From Bugula neritina (taxonomy: Eukaryota > Bryozoa > Gymnolaemata > Cheilostomatida > Bugulidae), in contig CAXIUT010000098.1 of NCBI GenBank assembly GCA_964035545.1, positions 1 to 25,983 on the forward strand: a stretch of 25,983 bases of DNA, in the 5' to 3' direction. Of the stretch, positions 8,388-19,917 are shown in pieces (within the stretch, counting starts at the first letter, position 1; every line of letters starts with the position of its first letter). The notes under the pieces are model-generated. The model made no database searches. It was given only the letters and a program-made list of their open reading frames with translations, and was not told where the DNA came from. The translations under genes were made by a program, and so were the position numbers.

Positions 8388-11300
8388 ATGTTCGCTTTTC
8401 TTCAAAAGAAAATAGCTGTTCCTGCTAATTCAGTCGCTTCAGCTTGTTCTTGGGATACCTATGAAGGGTGGCTAGCTATTGGAGCAAGTGAAGGCTTCCT
8501 TAAACTCATCAAACTCGATAGTCTCAAAACTCAAGGAAACGCCTCTCAAGGAAACTAAAGTGCTGACCTACCCAACCATACAGGAAATATCACTCTTATT
8601 ACTTGGAATGATAAATACAGAAAATTGACTACTTGCGATGCAACTGGAACTATCATTGTTTTCATGAAGTACAATGGGCAGTGGGTAGAAGAGATGGTCA
8701 ATAACAGAAAGACTTCTGTCGTTAAAGATATGAAATGGAGTCCTGATGGATCTAAAGTCTGTATTGCCTATGAAGACGGTAACGTGATAGTGGGAGGAGT
8801 GGAAGGCAACAGGAAGTGGGGAAAAGAATATCAGCACAAAGTTCATATCATTGCTTGGGCTCCTAGTTCAAAGGAATTACTTATTGGTACTAATCTGGGT
8901 GAGGTGTATATGTATGATGAAAATGGATAAATTTTGCATCAACTTAGACTCCAAGGTCTTCAACGTATTGTGTAGCCTTAAAACTTTTTGACTCCTAACA
9001 TACCTCTAGCTGGTATTGAGTGGTACGATGAGGCTCAGATGTATTCTGAGGATGCTCCAGTTGGTCTGTGCATAGCATATCAACAGGGCAGATTGATCTT
9101 GATGAAAAATGATAAAGATGAAGATCCGATTGCAGTGGATACTTCTATGCTTTTGAACAGAGTAAAATGGAATCCTGGAGGGACAATGATCGCTGTTGGA
9201 GGCTGTTCTCTTGAGTATGAATAGAAAAGAGCAGTGGTGAAGTTTTTTGATAGCAAAGGCAATCATCTTAAGAACTTGAGGATTCCTAATGCTGAAACAG
9301 TGAATGACTTAACTTGGTAGGGATCTGGACTGAGAATCGCCATAGCTGCTGGTTCAAGTGTTTACTGTGCAGCTGTAAGACCAAACTATAAATGGTGCTA
9401 TTTATCTAATGGTACTTTAGTGTTTGCTTATCAAAAGACAGATCGGGTGGAGTTTTGTTTAGTATTTTGGGATACTAAATCTGATTAGAAGTATATGAAG
9501 TACGTGAAGGAGTTGACCTAGATAAAAGGAGAAGGCTAGTTTTGTGCGATATTTTCTCATCCTTAAGAAGAAATTACTCAGATTGATCTTTGCAATTCGA
9601 TTGGAACTACAATTTAGACCAAACAAGTTAGTCTTTAGGTATCAGTTTATGCTATGTCAAAGACTCATATTGTTGCATGCTCTTAAAACTTCTGCTACTT
9701 ATGGCAATACAAGAGTCAGACATCAAGACTGACTATGTTTTAGCCTTCAACTCAGGTAGGCTATCGTAAGATGGGTCGATAGATATGTTGGTTCGTTGAC
9801 GATAAACCTGATATCAACCAGATTTATGACATAGACCAATTTGATAATACTAAGGAATCTGAAGATATTATCTGTGCTGTGGCTGTAACTGAGCAGTTAT
9901 TGATTGTGGGAAGAGAAAGTGGAGTTTTGAGGAGATTTACTTTACCTCATATAACTGAGTAACCTAAATTGTTTTGGAAACCTTTGCCTTTATTAATATC
10001 TATTAATAGCGACGGGGCAAGACTTGGATTAATAGATATTACTGGAGTGTTGAATATATTGTAAGTTAATTCTCAAGGTGGAAGTGTACTTTAATTTGAG
10101 AAGAAAGAATGTTGGGCTCTTAAATGGAGTTAAGATCATCCTCAGCAACTATGTTTCATGGAGAAAAGTAAACTTACTACTGTAACTAATGTAACTGTCG
10201 GTCCTCAGATCTCTACTGAAGGTTATATTTGTAGTTTCGATAACTTAAAGGTTACTTACTGCTATCTTGATGATATCATGGTATCTCCTGATGAGAATTT
10301 AAAGGCTGAAGAGCTATTTAACTAACATGATTCAGCTTTACTAAGTGAGTTTAGTGATTTGTTAAAGAAAGAAGGAATTATGAAGGCTATTAAGTTTGTT
10401 TAGGATAATTCTCATCCTTCTCTTTGGAAAATTATAGCAGAAAAGGCTCTTCTTGATTTAGACTATTTGAATGCTGAGCGGGCTTTATTGAAAATAGATG
10501 ACTTCAAAACTCTTAAATATGTCAAAAAATTACAAACTTTGGATGACAGAGAAAAACAAAGAGCATAGATCTACACTCTTTACTCGAAATATGAGGAAGC
10601 TTAAAAGATATATAGAAATATCTAAAGAAAAGATCTGGCTGTTAATATGAGAATCAAGATCGGAGACTTCTATGGAGTTCTTGAGATGGTAAAGGAAGGT
10701 TCCGGTTATGATTAAATTTTAAGCAAAATAACAAATCAACTTGGAAATTTCTATGCATAAAGGCTAGAGTGGGATAAAGCTGCCTAATTCTTTTTGACTG
10801 CTAAAAACTTTAAAGGATTGATTGAAGCATTTACTATGCTAGAAGATTACGACAGTTTGGCTCAAATTATTTAAGAAATACCTGAGAACGATCCTTTATT
10901 GAACGAGTTAGCTGATAGGTTCCAGTTGGCAGGTATGGCTGAATATGCAGTTAAATGCTATGAGAAGTTAGGAGAGTACAAGAAGGCTATTGACTGCTGT
11001 GTATTGTTGAATCATTGGAACATAGCGACTGAGTTGGCTGAAAAACATGGATATGGACAGATAGAAGGTCTGCTACAAAACAGTGCTAATGAGTTGTTGA
11101 TGAAGAACAAGAGACTTGAGGCAGCTGAACTGTATCGAAAGGCTAATCGCAATACTGAAGCTGCTAAGATTTTATCTGGAATAGCTAATCAACTAATCTA
11201 GAAAGAAGGAAAGCCATTATATATCAAGAAGCTTTATGTTTTGGCTGCACTTGAAGTCGATCAGTACAAGAAAAGAATAATTGATTCTACAATGACAGGC

Positions 11301-11976
11301 AATAACGCTAATACTACTCGAGTACATAATGTTTAATATAGACTCTTGATTCATTGATTACAAGTGAGATCAATACTAGTTCTGATAAGATACTTAATAA
11401 TCCTTGGAGAGGAGCTGAAGCTTGGCATTTTTACATTCTTTGTCAACGACAACTCTATATGGGACAGTTCAAATCTGCACTTAAAACTGCTCTTAGACTA
11501 ACTGACTATGAGCTGGATATGGACGCCAAAAAGATATATACTTTAGTTGCTTTGGCTGCCTACTATAATAAGGTAAATAATGCTCTATTTAGAGTTATAA
11601 AGAGTGCTCAAGAGCATTTGTCAAACTCTAAGGTATGGGAACTGCTGAAGAGCGTGAAAGATATACTGATATTGCTGTGAGTATATTTACTAAGCATCCT
11701 CCCAAGGAGACACCGGGCGAGAGGATGAAATGTCCTGGAAGAACATGCAAATAGTCGATAAGTGAGTATGATACTTTATGTCGAGGATGTGGTAGTAACT
11801 ATCCTGCTTGTGTGGTGAGCGGGAAGTCGATAGTGAGTCGTAGTTACTATCGTTGCAAGGCTTGTCGTCATAAGATGTATGATAGTTAGGTGTAGAAGCA
11901 TGAGTTGAAACATTGTGCTTTGTGTCATACTCAAATAGATTTTAGGAAATTTGGACAGAGAAATGACTAAGATTGA
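8388..11976 (+). CDS. IFT121: Intraflagellar transport protein IFT121 (WDR35)
   Basis: 1182 residues, almost the same length as human WDR35. It is an IFT-A core subunit that acts in retrograde transport and ciliary entry of membrane proteins. Exons are 8388-11321, 11342-11632 and 11653-11976; the two introns are 20 nt each. The N-terminal half is the double WD40 propeller: a MFAFLQKKIAVP start, KYRKLTTCDATG, WVEEMVNNRKTSVV, NYKWCYLSNG and VFWDTKSDEKYMKYVK. The C-terminal half is the TPR region, with HPSLWKIIAEKALL, LYRKANRNTEAAKI and NPWRGAEAWHF. It ends in a Cys/His-rich zinc region (several CxxC/CxxH pairs). TAG at 9318-9320 and 9486-9488 encodes the conserved Glu of WEG and DEKY. Confidence 0.96.
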
Positions 11977-12070
11977 TTATCCATGGTTATTAATCATTAT
12001 TAAATCGGTTGATATTGTTGTCTAGTAATAGAATATTATTTGAGTATAACTTGATAATTTAAGAATAAAG

Positions 12071-14362
12071 ATGTACAAACAACCTAAGTTCAATCCTTAT
12101 GGAGGCTTTCCGAATAAATCCAATCAACTCTATTAAGACTAGTATTAAGAATAATCTGAGGGAGAACCTTTGGTTGAAGAAGTTGACTCAAGCTATGAAC
12201 CTACAGATAAAGAGGTCAAAGAATATGCCATTTAAACTTTAGGAATGAGTCTACCTGAAGATCAGGCATTGCTTTATTTGGCTAGATAAGCCTTAAAAGC
12301 TCCTTTGCCTCCTAACTGGGTACCTTATCAGTCGAGAGGAGATGAGGTCTACTATAAACATAGAATAACACAGGAAAAAACATATGATCATCCCACTGAT
12401 ATTGAATACCGTACGAAGTATGAACAACAGAAAGAAAAGGCAGCTCGTAAAAATCTAAAATCGATGAATATGAAGGGCGCTAGTATGTTAGGCGTTGGAA
12501 ATTCAAATTTATTAGGAAATCCCTCTAATTTAATGGGAATGAAAGCAAATAATTCTGGACTAATGAGTGGTTCTACTAACTTAGGTCTGGCTGCTAGTGA
12601 ACAAAATACAGCTATAAAGTTGGATCCTAAAATAGATGAAGAATATGAAGAATAAATAATGAAACTTGAGGAGAGATTGAAACGAGAATGGAAAGAGTTT
12701 TAAAATGATGAAAGAGAGAAGAATGAAGAAAAGATAAAAAAGGCTAAAATAGATTATGAATAAGAATTAGACAGGTTGTATAAAGGGAAAGGAGGAGATA
12801 TAAGAGTTGATGAAAAGTTAAGAGGAGAGAAAGATAAAGTCAGGGAAAGACTTGAATAGTCAATGAAGGCTGATTTGTAAATTGAGTTAAGATAGTATGA
12901 GAGAAGTTTATAGGCAAAGATGGGAGATTTTTCAAGTGTTTATTAATAGGATAGTAAAATCAAGGTAACTAAGTATCAAACTTAAAAATAACATTAGTTT
13001 TAACTTAAATAATAGAGGTTTTCTCAAAATGTTTAAAGGATTTCAAGGATAAAAAACCAGAAGAAAAATGAAAGAGAATAAAAACTTGCACAATTGAAGT
13101 CTGATTTGGAAGGTGGAAGAAGCTAGGAGATAGAGCAGGCTGCAACTGAAGCTCTTGAGCAAGAACTGATCGATATCAGAGATAATTTTAATATGAAGGT
13201 TAAGGAAAAAGAAAATGACCTCTAGAGAGAATATAACGAAACTAAAAGAATATTGGGATTTGACCAGACAAGCTATTTAGCTGAGTTGGCGACTAAAAAA
13301 TCAAGGATGAAAGGAATATCTGACATGAAAGTATAATCTTACAAGAAGAAGGAGATTCAGGCGATAAACCTACAATACCAATCTGACTTGGATGATGAAA
13401 TGAGACGTTTAAGAGAAAAATTGTAAGCATAGTATTCTAGAAAAATAAACTAATAGAGGAGAAGACAAGAGCAGAAGGTGGCTAGTTAGAAGCAGAGAGT
13501 AGATGAGTAGTTGAAACATAAAAGCGAGAGTCAGATATAAACAGTTTACGATGATTTAAAGTTGAAGGTGAGGTCATATGAAACTGAGAGGAATAAGAAG
13601 TTATCGACGCTAAACTAGAAATTTATAAGCGATATACACGATAAGGGTAAAGGTGAGAACAGAGATATAACTGTTCGTTTATAGTTGAAGGAGAAGTAGA
13701 TGATTTTATAGAACAAGAGTCAGATGATCGTGTCATTGAAGAGACAGAAGTAGTTGTAGCAGATAACATTTGATCTTTTGAAGTTGCAAAGCGAGTTGGC
13801 TAAGGCTGGAGATGTGCATAGTGTTGACTAGAAGCTGATGAAGATGGCTAAAAAGTATGATTTGGAGTATAGGACTGAGGAATATTTAGCATATGAGTCT
13901 CAATATAAAGAAATGAAGGGGAGATACAAGAAAGATAAATAGTTTCTAGGATCAGTAATGAGTTCATTACAGGACCATCATCGAGGATCTGCAATTGGGT
14001 CTATTGAAATATTGAGGCAGTACAATGGAGATGTGAAGTTGATGAGATAGAATAGTGAGTTGCTGGGACATTTTGAAATGTTGTTGAAGAAGGCAGAGAT
14101 CAATAATAAGAAGGCTTTGGAGGAGTTGGGTCAGGGAAAGCTCTAATACAAGTAGATAAGATTGAGGAAGGAAATGGTTGATCGTGGTCATGTTCCATCT
14201 GCTTTGCACTAGTTGGAGTAGTAGAATGTGTTGTCTCGTAAGTAAAATACTAATATGAGTGGTCGAGATGTGTAATCAGCTTTGCGAGGACATTCTAAAT
14301 TTTTAACTGAGATGAGACATGAGTTGAACCGGAAGCTGTACAGGTTGAGAGGTTCCTACTGA
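12071..14362 (+). CDS. CEP164-like WW-domain coiled-coil protein
   Basis: 763 residues, no intron. The N-terminus matches the CEP164 module: an acidic lead, EVKEYAIETLGM, LYLAREALKAPLPPNW, then a single WW domain (about 79-110) in which the first Trp is W83 and the second aromatic is Tyr105 (TYDHP, where human has WDHP). The rest is Glu/Lys-rich coiled coil (about 195-760). CEP164 is the distal-appendage protein that docks mother centrioles to membrane and recruits TTBK2. The human protein is about 1460 residues, so this one is much shorter. The Glu of LARE (12287-12289) is TAA. It follows IFT121 on the same strand after 94 bp. Low-complexity coiled coil makes orthology less certain than for the WW module. 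Confidence 0.82.
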
Positions 14363-14656
14363 TCGAATAATTTTATCCTTCCTTCTACCTTTTATAACAA
14401 CTGATATTAATTCATTATTGGCGATATTTTTGATAAGATATAATAAGATAGTATATTAGATATGATAAGATAGTGTTTTAGATATGATAAGATATGATAG
14501 TATATTAGATATGATAGTATATTAGATATGATAAAATAGTGTTTAAGATATGATAAAGATAGTATATTAGATATGATAAAGATATGATAAGATATGATAT
14601 GATGTTGAGTGTTGAGTGTGTTGAATATGAAATATAAGAGGGATTGTTGATATGTA
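14363..14656. repeat. Convergent spacer with GATATGATA-type repeats
   Basis: A 294-bp spacer between the stops of the CEP164-like gene and CFAP69. From about 14434 to 14605 it is an irregular satellite of GATAAGATA, GATATGATA and GTATATTA words in units of roughly 20-24 bp. The flanks are plain AT-rich DNA. No gene seen. Confidence 0.75.
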
Positions 14657-17229
14657 TCATTTGATTTGTTTGTTGTGTTTGATGACTTGATAGAATTTCG
14701 ACAGTTAGTTTTATTGATTTTTATTGAACTACTTCAGGATTAGTTGTTGCGTGTTGGTGCAGTTGTTCATTTGTTAGTAGAACTATTAAAGAGCTGTCTC
14801 CATCCAGTGATTGTCGTCTGGAGTGGGTGTAAGATTAGACTATTTTAGTTGTCGTTGAATATCACCCCAAATCTAGCCCATCTTGAAGTGAGGATACATC
14901 TGAATCACCTATAACTTCTGTTGTTCATATGCAGTCAAATCATTTCTTGCAAAGCCTACCCGGTAAAGAATTGAAAATACGATCAATCTGATGTCATACT
15001 GCTCTACTTCCTATCTGATTCTGTTAACTAAATAGGTTTAGGTTCCTGTTTCGGTTAGATCTTTCAGATATGCTGGTTCTGGTAGGTTCTTTTTTGTTAG
15101 TTAAGGAACCAGAGGTTTACTTCTGTTTGTTACTATTCCTTGCTAGTACTTTACTCCATACTTTTAGTCTTATTCTCCATAGAGTTTTATCATTAGTTGA
15201 GTGGCATTTAACATTGTTTTCTAGCTGTTCCATTCTAAAAATTATTTAACTGCTTTAGCGTTTTCAGTTAGGAATGAAACACAAGAAAGAGCCATTTTTC
15301 TATGCACATAATCGCAGGCTTAGATAAATTCAAGGAGATCAAAGAGTCCTTGGGCGCTTAGAAATCTTTCTTATGACCTTCTGCTTCCCAAAACTGCATT
15401 CCAGAGAGCATTAAGAAGAGCAAGACCTAGTAGAACATAGCGATTAGATGAGGCAATATTCGGATCTTTGAGATATGTGATAAGTATATCAACACCATGT
15501 TTTTACCTGAAGAGTTTCTTATTTTTTTTGCATCCATTGCAAAGGTTGGCAATGATGGTGAGACAGAGCTACTTGATTTCAATTGGATTTTACTATCCCT
15601 GCAAAAACTAAAGCAAATAGTCGATAACTCCTTCTTAGCTGATTTTTATTTTATACTATTATTCGAAAAGAGAAGCATTTGCAAAGGCTTTTAGACATTT
15701 TTATCTTCTCTACATATCAGTTGCATTGGATAGGAACTTTGTTAAGCAGAAGATGCCTTTCTTCTATTAGAAGTCGTCTTTCATGTGAAGGACGATATTT
15801 GATAGGACTGAGAGAGTGTGCCCTTGGAGTTCTCTTAGTTGTGGGACTGACCATCTGGTAACAGCATAAGAGGTATTGGCTGAATCAATATACAGTAAAA
15901 GGTATTTGATGAAGTGAGTATTTTTAGCCAGAAGAATAGTGTTACTGTCTCTTGACTAGATTGCATTGAGAAGACCTGACCATAAAAGCTTTTTAAGTTA
16001 TAGATCTTATGCATTAGTACCAAATTGTACTTTACGGTCTGCTTGCCGATTTTTTGATTCATAAAAAGAGGCCTCATCGATTGTGGAGTAATGGAAAAGG
16101 ATTTATAGGAAGGATGACTCGGGTTTTTGGTTTTATATTTATAGTCGAACTAAGAAGAGAGGAATGCACTCAGGAATGGAGAGAAGATAGTTGACTAGTA
16201 TAACTATTTAGTTTCTGAGACATTTATCTTCAAGTTTGTATCCTTCTTTGACTACTCTAACGAGCAACTTTTGCAGTCCAGTGACATATTACTGACTATT
16301 TAGTGCAATAAGACATTATACGCCTACTTCTTCAATGGCTGACCAAAATATTTAGAAACCAGTTCTGATGAGTCCTGACCTGAAATCATCAGTCATCAAC
16401 ATTATTTCCATTACTAAATGTAGAACTCCTCTTTTGCAAAGTTAATGAGCCAATTTCGAGTACATCATCATGTAACTGATGAGCTAGAGGAGCAGATAGA
16501 TAATTTTTGTTTGATTACGATAGTCATATAGAAGCTAGACTATTGTTTATAAGGCCTTAGATTCACTAAGAGCTCGTAGTTGTTTTGTTCCTTGCATCAT
16601 AAGGATAGTTAGAGGCGAGTTTCCATCATTACTGCTTGCTTCTGTGGCCTATTATCGACTTATTATTTATGGAATTTGCCGTTATGCAAATCTTCTTAGG
16701 TAGTCTACAGTTGTTTCTCTTAAACTCTCAAGGGCAGCAGTTGGACTGGTCCATTGTTGATATCTGAGAAGAGGTCTAAATGATGTTAGAAATACTCGAG
16801 AGATGTAAGGAATCCTGGAACGAATTGCATGTATCTGAGTTAATCAGAGCCAGCATTTTTATTGAACATGGAGGAGAAGTCAATGCAGTCGACAGTGAGC
16901 ATGGCTTGTAGGGCAGAAATCATTTATTATACGCCTTGTTCTAGATCACTTTTAGCCAATTGAAAGAGAGTAGTGAGTCCTTCTACTTCTTCATAGAAGA
17001 ATCCATGGGGTCTTTCTTAGCAGAAGTGGATGATGGCTTTAGCTTTTCTGTCGTGTAGGGATTGTGTGTATTATGATTGGAACATATCTATGACTGAGTT
17101 GATGATGGGAGTAAAGGGTAGTCTTAGTTGTCCATTGACTTTTTATCCATAGTTGAAGAACTTGTCGATTGAGTCGATTCCTGTTCTTTGCATTTCTTAT
17201 TCTGGAGAGAATTGAGTTTTAGTTTGCAT
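14657..17229 (-). CDS. CFAP69: Cilia- and flagella-associated protein 69
   Basis: 850 residues after removing one 20-nt intron (16776-16795). CFAP69 is an armadillo-type axonemal protein of the central-pair (C1b) region, required for motile cilia and sperm tails. Collinear similarity to the animal protein covers the middle and C-terminus: NAEDLELKKLLWSG, GVDILITYLKDP, VLLGLALLNALWNAVLG, FLSAQGLFDLLEFI, LMIKLYGEEDEKYGVK and HFKMGEIWGDIQRQL. The N-terminal 250 residues are more divergent helical repeats. The start at 17229 (MQTKTQFSPEEE) is the first suitable ATG. Stop is TGA 14657-14659. Its promoter region contains a 10-bp repeat array. Confidence 0.88.
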
Positions 17230-17292
17230 GGGAAGTTATATTTTAAATACGACTAAATCATACTAATAGCTATTTCATAAAAAGCATCATCA

Positions 17293-17393
17293 GTTATTTA
17301 ACGTTATTTAATGTTATATAATGTTATCTAATGTTATTTAACGTTATTTAATGTTATTTAATGTTATTAAACGTTATTAAACGTTATTTTATG
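17293..17393. repeat. 10-bp tandem repeat upstream of CFAP69
   Basis: About ten consecutive 10-bp units of the form RYGTTATTTA with few changes (acgttattta, atgttattta, atgttattaa) lie 64 bp upstream of the CFAP69 start and downstream of the next minus-strand gene's stop (17456). The 10-bp period is close to one DNA helical turn, so the repeats would all face the same side of the helix. Confidence 0.88.
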
Positions 17394-17455
17394 TTTTTTA
17401 GTACAATTTATATTGATAATGATAATTATGATACTGAATAAGGAAGTTGAGATTA

Positions 17456-18597
17456 TCAGAGATTGATTTTATGTAGTATATCTATAAATGATTTTTTATT
17501 TTACGGGCTGCTGTTAAAAGTCTTATACATTGAACTATTTATTGACTCTTATCTTTTAGTTGTATACCCTGAATATTATTCATAAACTATTAATGAAAAA
17601 CGCTATTGACTATACTTACAAGATTTATTCTTAACTGATTTCATTGTCTACATATACTCTAGTAACAATTTTACTCCTTACTTTTGACTCATTCCTGTTG
17701 AACTGAACAGCAAATCTTCACCCTCTACTCTTTTCAGCTTACTCACGCAAATATGGCTGGTTAGAATCAGTGCCTCGACAAAACGAGATAGAGTGAAGTG
17801 CTATCCCATTTTAGAGTATGAAGTTTTCAGGTAGAGAGAAGGAGTGAGAAGCGCGAGATGGTTATGTTGATTTTAGTCTAGAACTTAATTATAGATAAAG
17901 AAGAGTTGAGATGCGCTTATGAGTTTCGGAAAGATATCGAAATCTTTAGCAATATCTAGAAAACATTAAAAAGATCTATTTTGGTAATCTTTGTCTTTAT
18001 CTTTGAGAGTGATTTCGAATTAGAAGTATACCTATATAATGAGATGGCTACTTTATAGAGTTTAGTGAGTGAATCTTTTAATTTTACTAGAAACTCTTTG
18101 GTATCTTAGTTGATTTATTATGATTTGATGCCTTTTTTGAAGAGCTATTCTTCTAAAATAATGTGATACATTTTCTAAAAAAGAATTAATAAATTTTTAG
18201 TAGCCTATTCGTCTTCTAACTCTAGTCCTCTTTTCGATGGACTACCATTCACAAAGATACATCTGGCCAGTCCAGGCAGTAACTAAAGAAATTGTGTGAA
18301 ATACAAAGGTTTAGATCTGCCTACAATATCTATGAAGGTACCTTTGGTGTAGTAAAGAGTGCAAATGGACATCCATTTTTGTGAGCGTTTGTTGAGTGAG
18401 ATGCCGGCTAGTTCTAGTATTTATTATACCATTTATGTGTAGTATTTTTAATGCAGTTCTTGGTAGTTATATTTGGACCCTTTTCCTGAGTAGTAAGTGA
18501 AGATGAGTTCTAGCTGTTTGATAGTGGTTTGTTTGTTGTGCTAGAGGGAGTGGTAGGAGCTGGTCTTGTAGGGAGATTACCTTTACTTTTAGAACAT
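17456..18597 (-). CDS. Unrecognised helical protein, 373 aa
   Basis: 373 residues after removing one 20-nt intron (18032-18051). I do not recognise a family. The N-terminal part (MFEKERESPYKTSS...) leads to a helical, moderately hydrophobic region with WMSICTLYYTKGTFIDIVG, LYFTQFLELLPGLARCIF and, after the intron, YFEFEITLKDKDKDYQNRS and FFIYNEVLDENQHNHL. There is no signal peptide and no clear TM segment. The pattern suggests an armadillo/HEAT-like or EF-hand-derived fold, but nothing diagnostic is visible. It lies upstream of CFAP69 on the same strand and divergent from the seven-TM gene. The gene call itself is strong because the 20-nt intron restores one frame and the spliced length is a multiple of three. 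Confidence 0.78.
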
Positions 18598-18942
18598 CTT
18601 TTATTTATTAATATCAAACTAAATAACATTAAATAAAATTGGTAAAAATTTATTGCATTTATATCACCTTTTTTGACTGATAACTATTTGTATCTTTATC
18701 AACACCCCTATATTCGTCAACTTTTACTACTATAGTTATCAACACTTCTCTACTACTGTAGTAATCAACACTCTTTTACTACTGTAGTTATCAACACTCC
18801 TTTACTACTGTAGTAATCAACACTCCTTTACTACTGTAGTAATCAATACTCCTTTACTACTCTCATAATCATAACTACTGTTGGTGTTTATGGAGTGGAT
18901 ATCTGTTGTTTGTGGTGATATAATATAATATGATAGATAATA
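18598..18942. repeat. Divergent spacer with 26-bp minisatellite
   Basis: This 345-bp region separates two divergent starts. Between about 18722 and 18862 it holds roughly 5.5 copies of a 26-bp unit containing CTACTGTAG and ATCAACACTCCTT. CTAC/GTAG form an odd-centred inverted repeat in every copy. The unit is not a multiple of three and carries TGA on the minus strand, so it is not coding. Both promoters must lie in or beside the array. Confidence 0.85.
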
Positions 18943-19886
18943 ATGGATGAAGGGTTGCTGTCGTGCGACTAATCTTTTGGTGCTGCTGTGTGCATAATGT
19001 GATTATAGTATAAGTTAGTAAGCTGATTGAGTGCACGATAGGAGTCCTTATGTTAATATTGGTGGTGTATGGGATAGTAAGAAGAATATTTAGGGTGTTA
19101 AGATTATCCTTTTATCTATTTTTATCTTTATTTATGGTTCTAACTCTTGTATGTACCACTCAGCTATTATAGTTTCTATTACGTTTGCGATTGATTCTTC
19201 TAAGTTGCTTTTTGCTTTTCTAGCTGTCTACTCTTACGACATTTACTTTTCCATAATAGTTTTAAAGATGGGTTTGAAGCTGATATCTGTCATTAGGTAT
19301 AGAATCAACTATCATCGGTATTATAAAGTTATCGTTGGGGGGTATGTTCTATATCAATTGCTGCTTTTGGGCGCCTTGATTTTCTATGCCATACTAACGG
19401 GCATTTAAGAGTGCAATTGTAATAAGCAGATAACATAGTGAGTCCTGCCTTGGTGGTTAATTCATTGAGTTTGTTGTCGGCCTTGTTATTTGTGATGTTG
19501 GGTGTGATTCACAACAGATAGCAGGAGAACAGGTTGGATTTATCACTGTCCTAAGGGATGTTAAATAATCCTTTGCCTAGATTTAGATGTTGGCTGGTCT
19601 GCAATGTCATTGGCCAAGTGATGGTGTTAGTTGAAACGATAGTACTGAAAGTAATGGGTTGTAGATTTAGTAACGTAATGATGACTATATTTAGGATGAC
19701 GGGGTGAATGCTTTGTGTTATTTGGTGTTTGCTTTTATTAGCTACCACTTGGGAATCGGATCGACTATTTATTTTTACTATGAGAAGAGAGCGGATTCAG
19801 TTCGGAGAGAAGCTGATGTTCCAAGATAGATTTAGATGGTTTATGTGGACCATTTTTAAAATAAAAAATAAAAATAGTCTATCTGA
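18943..19886 (+). CDS. Seven-transmembrane receptor-like protein
   Basis: 287 residues from five exons: 18943-18998, 19019-19152, 19173-19418, 19439-19674 and 19695-19886, separated by four 20-nt introns. Hydrophobic segments lie at about 22-40, 47-69, 74-94, 115-138, 149-169, 195-216 and 228-252. Basic residues cluster in loop 1-2 (RRIFRVLR), loop 3-4 (RYRINYHRYYK) and the C-terminal tail (EKRADSVRRE), while acidic residues fall in loops 4-5 and 6-7. By the positive-inside rule this is N-out/C-in, the GPCR topology. No DRY, NPxxY or other class motif is evident, so ligand and G-protein coupling are unknown; a THH1/TOM1-like or ciliate-specific seven-TM family is equally possible. Confidence 0.82.
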
Positions 19887-19917
19887 TTGATTAGTTTATA
19901 GTTATATTATAACGTTC

